A stretch of 64,000 bases of DNA from Candidatus Woesearchaeota archaeon (GCA_016192995.1 JACPTB010000007.1:62001-126000); one strand, 5' to 3'; counted from the stretch's first letter, positions 1 to 9,172 are shown. Made by a program: numbers and translations. Notes: a model not told the origin generated them from the letters alone.

Positions 1-1182
1 TGCATCAGAATGATATGTTTTTGCACCCATCAACGATAATAACATTGTTGCTGTTGAAGTAGTATTAAGATTCGCTGTTTCTCTGGGCTCTGGTGAAAAT
101 GTAGTTTTAGCGCCTATTTTGTGAAGCTCTTCCATGCTTACATTGGGGATTTTTCGGAGTGCCAGAGAGAAAAATCCAATCGAACTACTCTTCAAGAGCT
201 GAACTGGCGCTAAAACCTGAAAAATTTTCACCAGAGCCGTTTCTCTGTGAGCTACTGTTACAGGAGATACTCCTCTCTGTTCGATCTGGACCTGGTATTC
301 AATTCCCTGTATTAAAGAAGCTCCTTTTAGATTTTCTTTTGTTTCTTCAACAGCAACAAAACTTTCGTTTTTATAAATCAGCGGTGATGGAACTTCTACT
401 TCTTTACCTTGGGCAAGAATAGGAATATCAACTGTGTAAGCTACTGCTGAAGCTACTTGAGGTTTTCTGTAATTTAATGAAACAGTACTGTCTAAAACAA
501 CTGATGAAATAACTGGACTATGAGATGGTAATAAGGTAGGACCAACATAAGCTGGAAAAATTGTTGATACTGTGCTTGTTTGTTTTGATTGATATCTTCG
601 AATATCAGTTATTTGAATTGTTCCTTCTTTTTCAATAGGTTGCACATATTGTATCTGAGGAGTCTTAACTGATACAGAAGCAGAAACATCTTCACTTAAA
701 ACAGGCGCAATATGGTACGTCTGTTTATTATCATCTCGTTGGCAGCTTGGACTAACATTAGAATAATCATAACTAATCGTGTGATCAGGAGGAATACTAT
801 AAAAAATACCTTGAACATGTTCATAAGCAAATAACTCTTGAGTACGAGATAACGAAGAATTAAAGTTACCTTCTGAACTTCCAATTATTACTTCATATCC
901 TTGGTTGTTTTCATAAACAACAAAATTAGGAACTTGAAAATCATCGTTATCATTAAAAATAACTCTTTGTGCAATTCCTTTTACTGCTTCTGGTTTAGGT
1001 AAAAACAAATGATCAATAGTACGAAAATCTCCGCTATAATTAATGCCTACAATAATATCTTCTTTTCTTTGTGTTTCATCTAAAGAAAACCTAAGAATTT
1101 CAGGAACACCTTGGGTAAGGAATCTATCAAATAGTTCTAAAAAATGACTTTTTTCAACGGTTAAACTTCTAATTGCTATTAT
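1..1182 (-). CDS. Unknown protein, 3' end beyond window; palindromic element inserted in frame
   Basis: An uninterrupted minus-strand frame of about 394 codons runs from near 1182 off the left edge of the window. I do not recognise the family; the product is Ser/Thr/Val-rich with no clear membrane segment. The start is unresolved. A strong Shine-Dalgarno-like AAGGTGGT (1188-1195) stands 5-6 bases before two in-frame ATA codons (1177-1182), there is no in-frame ATG, GTG or TTG nearby, and a TAG closes the frame just upstream. The start is therefore either a non-canonical ATA, a base error or a frameshift. A TATA-like TTATTTAAA lies near 1217-1225. Codons corresponding to 86-238 come from a mobile palindromic element flanked by a 9-bp duplication, adding 54 codons with no stop. 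Coding continues on both sides, so the gene looks intact. Confidence 0.6.
   Translation of the reverse strand, partial: MIAIRSLTVEKSHFLELFDRFLTQGVPEILRFSLDETQRKEDIIVGINYSGDFRTIDHLFLPKPEAVKGIAQRVIFNDNDDFQVPNFVVYENNQGYEVIIGSSEGNFNSSLSRTQELFAYEHVQGIFYSIPPDHTISYDYSNVSPSCQRDDNKQTYHIAPVLSEDVSASVSVKTPQIQYVQPIEKEGTIQITDIRRYQSKQTSTVSTIFPAYVGPTLLPSHSPVISSVVLDSTVSLNYRKPQVASAVAYTVDIPILAQGKEVEVPSPLIYKNESFVAVEETKENLKGASLIQGIEYQVQIEQRGVSPVTVAHRETALVKIFQVLAPVQLLKSSSIGFFSLALRKIPNVSMEELHKIGAKTTFSPEPRETANLNTTSTATMLLSLMGAKTYHSDA
86..238 (-). mobile_element. Palindromic MITE-like element, GGCTCTGG-end type, in frame inside a gene
   Basis: It has perfect 15-bp terminal inverted repeats (GGCTCTGGTGAAAAT and its complement). 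Nested inside are a TTTTAGCGCC/GGCGCTAAAA pair and the core hairpin GGATTTTTC...GAAAAATCC, which reads on the minus strand. The 9-bp target duplication GTTTCTCTG is at 77-85 and 239-247. Element plus duplication is 162 bp, a multiple of three, and the minus-strand frame of the host gene stays open through it. Confidence 0.9.
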
Positions 1183-1316
1183 AGTAGACCACCTTAGTTG
1201 CTATAACTATCATTCTTTTAAATAACTTTCTGTCCACTGGCTTAAAACTTCCTAATCCCTTAATTTCTTTGTTTTAAGCCTTTTTTAGCGTTCTCACTGG
1301 ACATGGTATTGTGAAG

Positions 1317-1325
1317 TATATAAAG
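1317..1325 (+). promoter_or_regulatory. TATA box for the small-ORF pair
   Basis: TATATAAAG lies about 80 bases before the first small ORF. An inverted repeat (GGCTTAAAAC at 1239-1248, complement at 1271-1280) lies upstream of it. The rest of 1183-1402 shows no gene. Confidence 0.45.
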
Positions 1326-1402
1326 CTGTGGATGCAAATAGTATACAGGTGGTGCAAGTAAATCAACATCGAAAACAGCATTGCCTAAAAGAGGTGAATA
1401 TC

Positions 1403-1501
1403 ATGTCAACATTTACGAGTATAGACTTAACCAATAAAACTATTCAACGGCTTTTTTTTAGCCAAATCAAACAAATTACTTTGAAAAATGGAGGTGTCTA
1501 A
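1403..1501 (+). CDS. 32-residue peptide, unknown
   Basis: A short ORF begins with ATG 5 bases after GAGGTGA (1391-1397), a good Shine-Dalgarno match. Its last codons, GGA GGT GTC TAA, contain the ribosome binding site of the next gene, which starts 1 base after the stop. The two are thus arranged for coupled translation. The peptide is Thr/Ile/Lys-rich with no recognised motif. It could be a leader peptide or a small protein in its own right. The evidence is the ribosome binding site and the coupling only. Confidence 0.45.
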   Translation: MSTFTSIDLTNKTIQRLFFSQIKQITLKNGGV

Positions 1502-1502
1502 T

Positions 1503-1706
1503 ATGACCAACATAACCAGCATACCAACTATAAAACCAACTATATCTGATGAGGAAAAACTTTCAGCCTTATGGCATCATATGGTGTTTGAAGAAGAAGA
1601 GGAGCATGATTTTGTCCAAGATGTCTATGATGATGAATGGCTGGAAGAAACTGACGATCTTAATCTCCATGAACAAGGTTTTATGAGAGGCTATCTTGCA
1701 GTTTAA
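1503..1706 (+). CDS. Small acidic protein, unknown
   Basis: This encodes a 67-residue, strongly acidic protein with a run of Glu near residues 31-36 and many Asp/Glu afterwards, ending in a hydrophobic tail. I chose the ATG at 1503 because GGAGGTG (1490-1496) is spaced correctly for it, while the ATG at 1488 overlaps that Shine-Dalgarno sequence. It follows the 32-residue ORF in a two-gene unit. No family is recognised. Small acidic proteins of this kind can be nucleic-acid mimics or adaptors, but nothing in the sequence settles that. Confidence 0.6.
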   Translation: MTNITSIPTIKPTISDEEKLSALWHHMVFEEEEEHDFVQDVYDDEWLEETDDLNLHEQGFMRGYLAV

Positions 1707-1752
1707 TTGTTTAAATTTTGGATTTGGCTGTGCCAAATCCATTTATTATCTT

Positions 1753-2763
1753 TTAAGAAAGTTCTGTTTCTTTGTAAGTATCGAGCTGTATTTTTACTTT
1801 ATTTATATATTGATATATTGTTTTGATCATCGTGCCAATAACCTCTTTACCCTCTTTTTCAGAAAGATTTTCTGTCATTATACAATAGAATATTCTTGAT
1901 TCTTTTACATACATTATGCCACAACTATGAAAATAACGTTTGTTGTTGAGGTATAACATTCCAAATTTTTGGGAAATAACAACCTCTTTTGGCAGGTCTG
2001 CAAATTCTCTGATATCAAATACGGTTGTTGTCAACAATGAAAGTATATACTCCGAATTATCAGCATCAAGCAATGTTGAAAGATATAAACTACTAAACAG
2101 ATTATACATTGACCTTGTATTTATCAGCTCAATCTTTCTATCTCCTTGATCTAAAACATCTTTGTTGTAATAACCTGAATATTGGAGAAAAAAATCTAAA
2201 TCTTCTTTGTCAATTTTTTTTCGAAGCATGTTGAATGCAGTGTTATCAGACTCTTTCAGCATTTTTTCTAAAACAATCTTTAACGGCAGTTCTTTTTTAT
2301 CTGTTTTGTATAAATCCCCAAATACATTACTCCTATCTTCGTCATCTACCCTTATCATTGTATCAACGCTTAACTCACCTTTTTCAATCTTATGCAGAAT
2401 CATCATCGCCGTAGGAAGCTTGTTTAAACTTGCCGGATCATATCCTTTTCTTTCATTTATGCCTAATGAACCACCATCACGGAGATTTTCGATATATACT
2501 GAGATTGATCCGTTATTCTGTGTTTTTTCTTTTATATACTTTGTAAAAACTTCTTTTAAAGGCTCAAAATTAATAATTAATAAGCTTCTCGGCTTAATTA
2601 ATTGACTATAAACCCTTTGTGATAAAAGTCCTTGATTGTTATCTTCAATACGACTATTCTTCTCTTTTTGTTTCTCAGCAGTTTGAGAATTAATGATTAT
2701 AAATGCTAATGCTATTATAATTATCAATTCTCCAATTGCTATCCACTTATACTTTGTGTTCAT
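1753..2763 (-). CDS. Membrane-anchored serine beta-lactamase-fold hydrolase
   Basis: This is a 336-residue protein with an N-terminal hydrophobic anchor (about residues 6-26) followed by an extracytoplasmic domain of the class A beta-lactamase / penicillin-binding type. Visible motifs are SLNK (the S-x-x-K nucleophile, in PASLNKLPTA), SDN (in ESDNTAFN) and KFG in the place of KTG. The family includes beta-lactamases and D-Ala-D-Ala peptidases. In an archaeon without murein the substrate is unknown, perhaps a pseudo-peptide or an ester. I chose the ATG at 2763 over an upstream ATG at 2811, which lies inside a perfect hairpin. The gene follows the FlaJ-like gene in the same direction and may be co-transcribed with it. 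Confidence 0.75.
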   Translation of the reverse strand: MNTKYKWIAIGELIIIIALAFIIINSQTAEKQKEKNSRIEDNNQGLLSQRVYSQLIKPRSLLIINFEPLKEVFTKYIKEKTQNNGSISVYIENLRDGGSLGINERKGYDPASLNKLPTAMMILHKIEKGELSVDTMIRVDDEDRSNVFGDLYKTDKKELPLKIVLEKMLKESDNTAFNMLRKKIDKEDLDFFLQYSGYYNKDVLDQGDRKIELINTRSMYNLFSSLYLSTLLDADNSEYILSLLTTTVFDIREFADLPKEVVISQKFGMLYLNNKRYFHSCGIMYVKESRIFYCIMTENLSEKEGKEVIGTMIKTIYQYINKVKIQLDTYKETELS

Positions 2764-2788
2764 AGTATCTTCACGTATTAATCTCCTG

Positions 2789-2817
2789 AGAACTTTGCAA
2801 AATACTTGCAAAGTTCT
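2789..2817 (-). terminator. Intercistronic hairpin after the FlaJ-like gene
   Basis: AGAACTTTGCAA and its perfect complement form a 12-bp stem with a 5-base loop directly after the stop codon (2818-2820) of the upstream gene. There is no clear T-run, so it may be a processing or mRNA-stability hairpin rather than a terminator. Confidence 0.5.
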
Positions 2818-5058
2818 CTACTGCTCGAACATCTTAGCAATAACACTATTTCCAATGTAATTGAACGTAAGTATTATTACTCCTGCTATCAACACATATA
2901 CTATCGTGCTCCTTATTAAATTTTTTCCAATCAAATAATCTTCATTGAGTTTATCGCTGCCATTTTCAATGCCATTGGTTAAAATCGTCAACAAATACGT
3001 GATTTGAACAACATATATGCCAACAATTGTTTGAAAATAATATGTTGGAATTCCTAACCCAAAAAAATCTTCTTGCAATCCACCAAGCTCATTGGTGACG
3101 CCTTTTTGAGCAATTAAAGGGCCAAGTTTTCCGAGGATGTTTGTAATCATTGAAGTAATCCCAATAACTATGCCTGCAATAGCAGGTGTCATCACTGAAA
3201 TCTGCGATTTCATCGATGATATAACATCTGCCAGCAAATCTTTTAATCGTTCATCGACACGATGCATTTCTTTAATATACCTTGCCATATTTAGCAGCGC
3301 CTGCGCAGCTGTTTTTGGACCTTTTTTAATCGCTTGAATCAAAACCTTCATAGAACTTTGTATCATTTTAGAAGGATACGAGGCAATTGCCCCTATTTTT
3401 GGATTAAACAAGGCTTCATTGACACTTGCGCCAAGTTTTGTTATGTTCATACTTACCGTGCTGAAAAAATCTCCTGTTGCAGTTCCTTCCATTACTTTTG
3501 CCACTTTTCCAAAAGCTGTTTCTGCAGGAATTTCATCTCCTAATCTATTTCCCAGTTGAAATAATCCTGACGCAAATTCCTGTTCTAATTGTGTTGTTTG
3601 TTCTCTAATCTTTATCAGTTTTTCAGTTCTATATTTATAATACAACCCTATGCTTAAGGCAAATGCCAAGGGAAAAAATAAGCTTAATAATCCGGCTATT
3701 AATCCAAATGGGCCGAGGAATTTTGTTGTTCCCTGAATTTCCCGGTAATCAAGCAGGCAAAAAGGTTTTTTGCAGCTTGTTGTTGGATCATCGCCATATT
3801 CTCCACCAAAACCAATATCTTGAAATCCTGTTGTATGGAGAATTATAGGCAACAACGCTAACAATAAACAAAATCCACCGACTATAATAGAAATAATTAA
3901 TGGCTGAATTTTTAGTTCTATGCTTCCTAGCTTAATCAGAATATATTTGTATTTTTTAAGTTCAGGCATATAATCTGCGAGATCAAGCTCGCCATAACCA
4001 GTAGGCCGTTTCGAGAGGATGCTTTTTCCAAGGTAGTATACAAGGACAGGAATAATGATATTATACAATGCTGCAATATAATACCATTTTACTCCTTTCA
4101 TAAAACTTACGACGAGAGGAAGAATTACCAAACCAAGAATTGGCAAAATAATTCCCATCATGTGAAGCATCGTAATAGGACCTTTCAAATTATGGGCGTA
4201 ATGCATCATCTTTTCATAGGTTTCTTCGAGCATTACGTCAAGCCCTTTTTCCAAAATCTGAATTCTTCTTGTGTCTGAAGGTTCGTATAACGACGATTCA
4301 ACTAAATGAAATGCTTCAATAAATTCCATATTCCATTTTCGCCATGTTTCAAGGTAATTATCAATGGAATCTTTTATATTCGAAAATTTCTGGGTTTCAA
4401 TATCCCATAATACTTTTCTCAAATCAAGCGCCAATGGCCCTGTTAAATGGTCAGCAGCGAATTTAATTGCTAATTCTAAATTGGATGTATGGCGCATGTA
4501 GGTAACCATGTAAAATATACAGAGTACCATCTCATTGCTTGCCTTTAAACGGTAACTATCTGCAAGAAACTCAGGCATTTTTTTTAAAATAAAAATTAAT
4601 ATGATTCCAACTATTAAAATAAACAACATCAAAAACATAGAATATTGTTTTCCAAATATTGTTGGGATTGCAATCGCAAGCATGACTCCAAGGAAAATAA
4701 ATATCAAAGGACCTAACAATGCAAAACTTGTTGCTCCTTCTGGAGAGAAATTTAAATGCGCGATCTTTATAGACTCTTCAAGCAATTCTCTATCTTTGTT
4801 GTCAGGTTTTACTTTAAGTATTTTTTCAGAGAGAAGGCAAGCTTTTTCATATAATGAAACTGCTTTTGAGATTCTTTCTTTTCTAAATGTCTGGTACTCA
4901 ATGGAACTAACAGCATTACTGGAACTTCGCCTGTTTTCACTAGAAAAACCTTCAGGATTATTTGAAGGAAGCTCCTGCTCTAATTTCTCTCGATATTTTT
5001 CTAATATAGTTCGCACATCTTTTTCAGCCATATTATCCCTATCATCCGTACTCTTCAT
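2818..5058 (-). CDS. FlaJ/TadC-type pilus platform membrane protein
   Basis: This 746-residue polytopic membrane protein has two T2SS-F-like modules. Hydrophobic clusters occur near residues 115-165, 300-350, 380-410 and 450-475, and again in the last quarter, separated by cytoplasmic helical regions, as in archaeal FlaJ/ArlJ-like platform proteins. Its partner is the FlaI-type ATPase encoded just upstream; the reading frames overlap by 17 bases. The protein would anchor the ATPase and drive assembly of a type IV pilus-like filament. An alternative start is the ATG at 5031. No prepilin or archaellin gene is visible nearby. The large surface protein at 9173 is transcribed divergently. Confidence 0.85.
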   Translation of the reverse strand: MKSTDDRDNMAEKDVRTILEKYREKLEQELPSNNPEGFSSENRRSSSNAVSSIEYQTFRKERISKAVSLYEKACLLSEKILKVKPDNKDRELLEESIKIAHLNFSPEGATSFALLGPLIFIFLGVMLAIAIPTIFGKQYSMFLMLFILIVGIILIFILKKMPEFLADSYRLKASNEMVLCIFYMVTYMRHTSNLELAIKFAADHLTGPLALDLRKVLWDIETQKFSNIKDSIDNYLETWRKWNMEFIEAFHLVESSLYEPSDTRRIQILEKGLDVMLEETYEKMMHYAHNLKGPITMLHMMGIILPILGLVILPLVVSFMKGVKWYYIAALYNIIIPVLVYYLGKSILSKRPTGYGELDLADYMPELKKYKYILIKLGSIELKIQPLIISIIVGGFCLLLALLPIILHTTGFQDIGFGGEYGDDPTTSCKKPFCLLDYREIQGTTKFLGPFGLIAGLLSLFFPLAFALSIGLYYKYRTEKLIKIREQTTQLEQEFASGLFQLGNRLGDEIPAETAFGKVAKVMEGTATGDFFSTVSMNITKLGASVNEALFNPKIGAIASYPSKMIQSSMKVLIQAIKKGPKTAAQALLNMARYIKEMHRVDERLKDLLADVISSMKSQISVMTPAIAGIVIGITSMITNILGKLGPLIAQKGVTNELGGLQEDFFGLGIPTYYFQTIVGIYVVQITYLLTILTNGIENGSDKLNEDYLIGKNLIRSTIVYVLIAGVIILTFNYIGNSVIAKMFEQ

Positions 5059-8000
5059 TTAGCTCTGCATATTTTTTCTTTTTAACTTCCCGCTTTAGCC
5101 ATTCAGTCCATTCGAACAAAATTCTTTTGCTGTCTAAACTTCCCGCTTCTTCCTGTATCTTTTGACAGATCAAATGAAATTGATCATTTGCTTTTATGTA
5201 AAATCCAGCTTCTAATATATTTGGATCGTTGATCTGGTCTGCAATAGCGACTAAGGCTTCTTTTGTTTTTGCTCTGAGAACAATATTGTCCCAAACTGCA
5301 TCCCAATTACCAGCAAACTCTTTGATGTTTCCTGCAATTGCTTTGATTGATTCAGAATCGCCATTCTTTAGTTCGTCTGAAATCAACAACTCATCTTTTT
5401 CTGCATTATACTTCATCAAATCAACAAAACCATTTTCTGTTAACGGATCATTCTGCCAATGCTTTCTTACTTCAGTGATTTGCGTGACTCTTCTTTTTTT
5501 GCTTAAACCATCTGCAGATTTGACAGGGTTTGTCGTTATAATTATATCAGTTGCTTTGAAAGAGGTTTTTGGAATTCCAATATCATTAACCACACGATCA
5601 AATACTCCATACGGCGAATCACCATGAATAGTGCCTGCTACTACATTAGCAGCAGCTCCTACGCGCATAGCTTCATACAATGCAATAGCTTCTTTACTTC
5701 TTACTTCACCTATAATTAATGCAGAATCACCTAATCTCAATGTTGCCCGAATTCCTTTATCAGCACTTACTTCTGTTGATTCAGCTGCCAATGCAGATGC
5801 AACTTTCATTGATTGAATATTAAATCCAAGATCACGCAGATTTTTGGTTGGAAGTTCGAGTGTGTTATGGGCTACAATATTATTACAAATAAAACTTTCA
5901 TTATCAGGAACTGAAAAATCATACACCTGTGTTTCATTATTTGTGACTAGTTCAATATAGATGATTCTATCAAAAAAGATATCAGCTTGTACTAATGCGT
6001 GTAGTTTTTCTATTATTTGCACTTGTTGTCCTTGTTTTGTCTCAAGCAATGATGATAATTTTTTTCTGCCTAACGTATTATTTCGTTTAATATAATCGTT
6101 GGTATTAAAGTTGCTTCCAAAGAGTTCTGAAAGTTGCTTTTTTGTTTCTGACAAAAAATCGAAGGTATCAGTAACATCGTGTGTTGAAACTTTTTGACAT
6201 AGATCAAATAAGATATTACTCTTATATTCTTGAAGGAATCCAATATACTTCGCAAAATTTTGCAATGAAACTAAATCAGATATATTTGCTCTTAATGTTT
6301 TATCGCCTTTTCTTTTTGTTCCTACTCTTAATATAATCTTGAAAAGTAATAATAATGTTTGTAGATCTTTAAGGAGTTGTTCACTTGCAAGTGGAATAAC
6401 AATCTCCTTATCAGTTGCACAACCGTCGCCGCTAAAAATGCCTTTTAAAAATGCTGCGATTTGATCTGGTCCCAGATTGAATATCCATTCAGGAATTCTT
6501 TTTGTATAGGCATTTCCAGTAAAGCCAAGCATATCTTGCAACACGATTTTTAATGTTTTAGAATTAATCATATATGAAATACTATCTGAATGTATTTTTC
6601 TTTCAAATCCGAACTGTTTTGCTATTTTATCAAATATTTCTCGATCTTCTTGATCATTGCACGAAATGATAACTGATGATTTATCATAACAACCATCTGC
6701 TATCCATAATCCAAGGAAGGTAAGAAAATCATTTGTTAATAGTAGATTACTTGGCATCTTTTTGATTGAATTTTCTCCGCATTTAAATGAACAGTTACTA
6801 AACTCAAGTTCAGGAGCTATTGCCATCAAGTCTTTAATGATTTCTCCTGGGAGTATTTTTCGTCGTTTCCAACCCTTGATTGTCCAATATGAATATCCTC
6901 TTGCTTGTCCACTATTTACTATCTGATTATAATATTTTTCTAAGAGATTGTTTACTTCTGCACCTGTTATAAACGAGTATTCTCTTTCTATAATTTTATT
7001 AAAAAGATTTAAGGTATCTATTCTATGGTTAATAAGCGGTAACATTCTTGGAACAGCTATTTTTGAGCCAATCTTTAAATCAGTTATTTTTGCCTCTTCA
7101 ATAGCAGCTTCTTTTCCTAAAATAAATAACCCATGATCTTCAGTAACTTTAATTGTTCTTCCTGTTTTAGTGGTGACCCTATATATTGGTTTCTTCACCT
7201 TATGGCGAATAAAGGTTGCAGGTTGTGCTATCTTTATTTTTCCTTTTTTATCCATAGTCATAATTTCAATGCCATCAAAATTAGAAGTAATCTCGTGGCC
7301 TGCGTGCGTTGTAAGGTAACCATACTTCTCTATTTCTTCATTTATTAACTTACCAACTGTTGTGCGTTTCCATTGTCCTTTTATTCTTACCACTATTTCT
7401 GTATCTCCAGTTACACTATCTTCAATAGTTATAACACGATATTTTCTCATAATCTCTACCATCAAACTTGAAAGCAATGATGATTTACCTGCACTTCTTG
7501 TTCCTGCGACTAATGTAGCTCGTGTTCCATCAACAAAAAAACTCAACAATCCTGCAGCAAGAGGATTGATCATTTTGTATTTGATAAATAATGGCAAAGT
7601 CCAAGGTTTGTCTCGATGGCGCCTAAATGCAAATGCTAAGCCTGTTGGATCGAGAGGAGGGGCAATAACTGAAACTCTCGTAAATGCGCCAGGCAATTCT
7701 AATTCAGTATCAATAATTGGGTTAGCTTCATCTAAAGGCCTTCCTGAAATTAACCTTAATTTTGAAGCCCAACTTTCAGCTTCGTTTTTTGTGGGAATAA
7801 TATTAGTATAACATTCACCATATTTTGCGTGCACGACAAACATAGGTGTTTTACCCATAGGGCTGTTAATCACAATGTCTTGAATGTTCTCATCTTTAAG
7901 CAATACCTCAATCAGTCCAAAACCAACTGTATAGCGAACAAGAATCTCAGTTATTTTGTCTATGTCTTTTGGCCTTAAAGTAACGCCTTTGTTATTTGCA

Positions 8001-8908
8001 AGCTCTTGAATTAAATCATGACCGATATTTGCAAATACTTGCCTCATTCGCTCAGGGTTTGTGAACTCTTCCTGCTTTGGCTTATGTTCTACCATCATTT
8101 TTCTTGCGGTGTCAAGCAGTTCATATTTGTCTTCACTTAGTTTGAACTCTGGAGGCATAACATGGTATAATATTTTAATAGAATTATGAAATTTGAATAT
8201 AGTTACTTCTGTATCTTCGTCTAAGCTATAACTATCAATCTCCTCGCCATCGTTTGGATAGTTTGCCATTAATTTTGTGAACATAAAATCTGGCTTAATT
8301 GTTGGCGCAAAAATATACCGGTATACTGTTCTGTCGCCCACTTTATATCCTGGTAAATAAGGCTTTGCTAATTCTATTACGCGGGTTTTATCGAGAAGCG
8401 ATAAGATGTAATGAATCACCGCTATATATTTTTTAATTACTTCGCGGATATTTTCGTCAACAAACTTATCAACTTCTATTCGCTCCCTTCTTCCTATTCT
8501 TGTCAGTTCCACATAGGCACCGATAGGGTCAGCTTTCAGATTTTTGTAAAGAATATTCTGCAATTCTGTGTATTTTCCCCCAACAAATCTCCTATTATTT
8601 ATATTTAGCGTGCTAAAACTGATATACCCTATTGTTGTTTTATCTTGGAGTATTTTCTTATGCAAATCTGCTATCTCCTTAATCATGCTTGTTTGACTAA
8701 GGTCATATTCATAATCCCTGTTCTGGGTGAAAACTATTTTGGTAACATCGCTTATCTGCTCTAAAATATCAACTGTTTTTCCCATCACTAATTCAGAGTC
8801 TTCCAGCGATGGCGCCATAGGAAAACTTTCAACATAAATGAAAAGAATATTTTCTTCACCTTCTCGTATTACTTCAAAATCCCAATCATTTTTTGGCGCT
8901 AAGGGCAT
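5042..8908 (-). CDS. FlaI/GspE-type secretion ATPase precursor containing an intein
   Basis: The 1288-residue precursor splices to a mature ATPase of about 770 residues. The N-terminal extein (residues 1-497) holds the N-domain and Walker A (GTRSAGKSS, about 468-476) and runs to ITIED. The C-terminal extein (1016-1288) resumes with TLELP, then carries GEVRSKEAIALYEAMR (Walker B region) and the His box GTIHGDSPYG (about 1090). It would hydrolyse ATP at the cytoplasmic face to power a type IV pilus, archaellum-like or secretion system with the adjacent FlaJ-like protein. The start codon overlaps the stop of the ribbon-helix-helix gene by one base (TAATG), so translation is probably coupled. The intein falls in the Asp-box of the active site, so the unspliced protein should be inactive. 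Confidence 0.92.
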   Translation of the reverse strand: MPLAPKNDWDFEVIREGEENILFIYVESFPMAPSLEDSELVMGKTVDILEQISDVTKIVFTQNRDYEYDLSQTSMIKEIADLHKKILQDKTTIGYISFSTLNINNRRFVGGKYTELQNILYKNLKADPIGAYVELTRIGRRERIEVDKFVDENIREVIKKYIAVIHYILSLLDKTRVIELAKPYLPGYKVGDRTVYRYIFAPTIKPDFMFTKLMANYPNDGEEIDSYSLDEDTEVTIFKFHNSIKILYHVMPPEFKLSEDKYELLDTARKMMVEHKPKQEEFTNPERMRQVFANIGHDLIQELANNKGVTLRPKDIDKITEILVRYTVGFGLIEVLLKDENIQDIVINSPMGKTPMFVVHAKYGECYTNIIPTKNEAESWASKLRLISGRPLDEANPIIDTELELPGAFTRVSVIAPPLDPTGLAFAFRRHRDKPWTLPLFIKYKMINPLAAGLLSFFVDGTRATLVAGTRSAGKSSLLSSLMVEIMRKYRVITIEDSVTGDTEIVVRIKGQWKRTTVGKLINEEIEKYGYLTTHAGHEITSNFDGIEIMTMDKKGKIKIAQPATFIRHKVKKPIYRVTTKTGRTIKVTEDHGLFILGKEAAIEEAKITDLKIGSKIAVPRMLPLINHRIDTLNLFNKIIEREYSFITGAEVNNLLEKYYNQIVNSGQARGYSYWTIKGWKRRKILPGEIIKDLMAIAPELEFSNCSFKCGENSIKKMPSNLLLTNDFLTFLGLWIADGCYDKSSVIISCNDQEDREIFDKIAKQFGFERKIHSDSISYMINSKTLKIVLQDMLGFTGNAYTKRIPEWIFNLGPDQIAAFLKGIFSGDGCATDKEIVIPLASEQLLKDLQTLLLLFKIILRVGTKRKGDKTLRANISDLVSLQNFAKYIGFLQEYKSNILFDLCQKVSTHDVTDTFDFLSETKKQLSELFGSNFNTNDYIKRNNTLGRKKLSSLLETKQGQQVQIIEKLHALVQADIFFDRIIYIELVTNNETQVYDFSVPDNESFICNNIVAHNTLELPTKNLRDLGFNIQSMKVASALAAESTEVSADKGIRATLRLGDSALIIGEVRSKEAIALYEAMRVGAAANVVAGTIHGDSPYGVFDRVVNDIGIPKTSFKATDIIITTNPVKSADGLSKKRRVTQITEVRKHWQNDPLTENGFVDLMKYNAEKDELLISDELKNGDSESIKAIAGNIKEFAGNWDAVWDNIVLRAKTKEALVAIADQINDPNILEAGFYIKANDQFHLICQKIQEEAGSLDSKRILFEWTEWLKREVKKKKYAELNEEYG
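5864..7417 (-). other. Intein with LAGLIDADG homing endonuclease domain
   Basis: This is an in-frame insertion of 518 residues between ITIED and TLELP of the ATPase. Splice features are Ser at position 1 (SVTGDTEIVV), a TxxH block (VTEDHGLFIL), the C-terminal VAHN with the terminal Asn, and Thr as the +1 residue. The two endonuclease repeats are FLGLWIADG (precursor residues about 731-739) and LKGIFSGDG (about 820-828), both keeping the acidic residue. The endonuclease therefore looks intact and the element potentially mobile. Confidence 0.93.
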
Positions 8909-9048
8909 TATTTCATCTCCTTTTTTAATTTCTCGAGCGCTGTTTCTATCAGGTGCGATTTATTTCTAAAATTGCTTGATTTTTTGATGGTTTTATCCAG
9001 CCAATCAATAAGTTCGCTGTCTATGGTAGCTGAAATTGGTTTTTTCAT
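8908..9048 (-). CDS. Ribbon-helix-helix (CopG/Arc-type) regulator
   Basis: This encodes a 46-residue protein with the pattern of an RHH DNA-binding domain: a beta strand (KPISATIDSELIDWLD), then two helices around KSHLIETALEKLKK. I chose the ATG at 9048 because the longer upstream frame lacks a plausible start and crosses the promoter. It is the first gene of the unit with the secretion ATPase and FlaJ-like genes. A 7-bp dyad (ATACTCA...TGAGTAT, 9058-9080) lies between its TATA box and its start, so autoregulation of the pilus operon is likely (inference). Confidence 0.75.
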   Translation of the reverse strand: MKKPISATIDSELIDWLDKTIKKSSNFRNKSHLIETALEKLKKEMK

Positions 9049-9057
9049 GGATTTATC

Positions 9058-9080
9058 ATACTCACATGCAATTTGAGTAT
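9058..9080 (-). promoter_or_regulatory. Putative operator for the RHH/pilus operon
   Basis: The perfect dyad ATACTCA-9-TGAGTAT lies between a minus-strand TATA-like AAATATATAAAC (about 9086-9097) and the RHH start at 9048. This position suits steric repression of transcription initiation. Confidence 0.5.
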
Positions 9081-9172
9081 AACAGTTTATATATTTTATG
9101 TTATTTAATATTATTTTATAATATAAAATAATATACGCAACATTTAAAAACAATGACTGTTTAAATAAGGTT

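Noticed and set aside
1488-1502. ATG 1488 as start of the acidic protein
   Set aside because: It overlaps the GGAGGTG ribosome binding site that is spaced for ATG 1503.
2207-2605. Plus-strand frame of 132 codons opposite the beta-lactamase-fold gene
   Set aside because: The minus strand has SxxK, SDN and a signal anchor; the plus frame has no start signal or motif.
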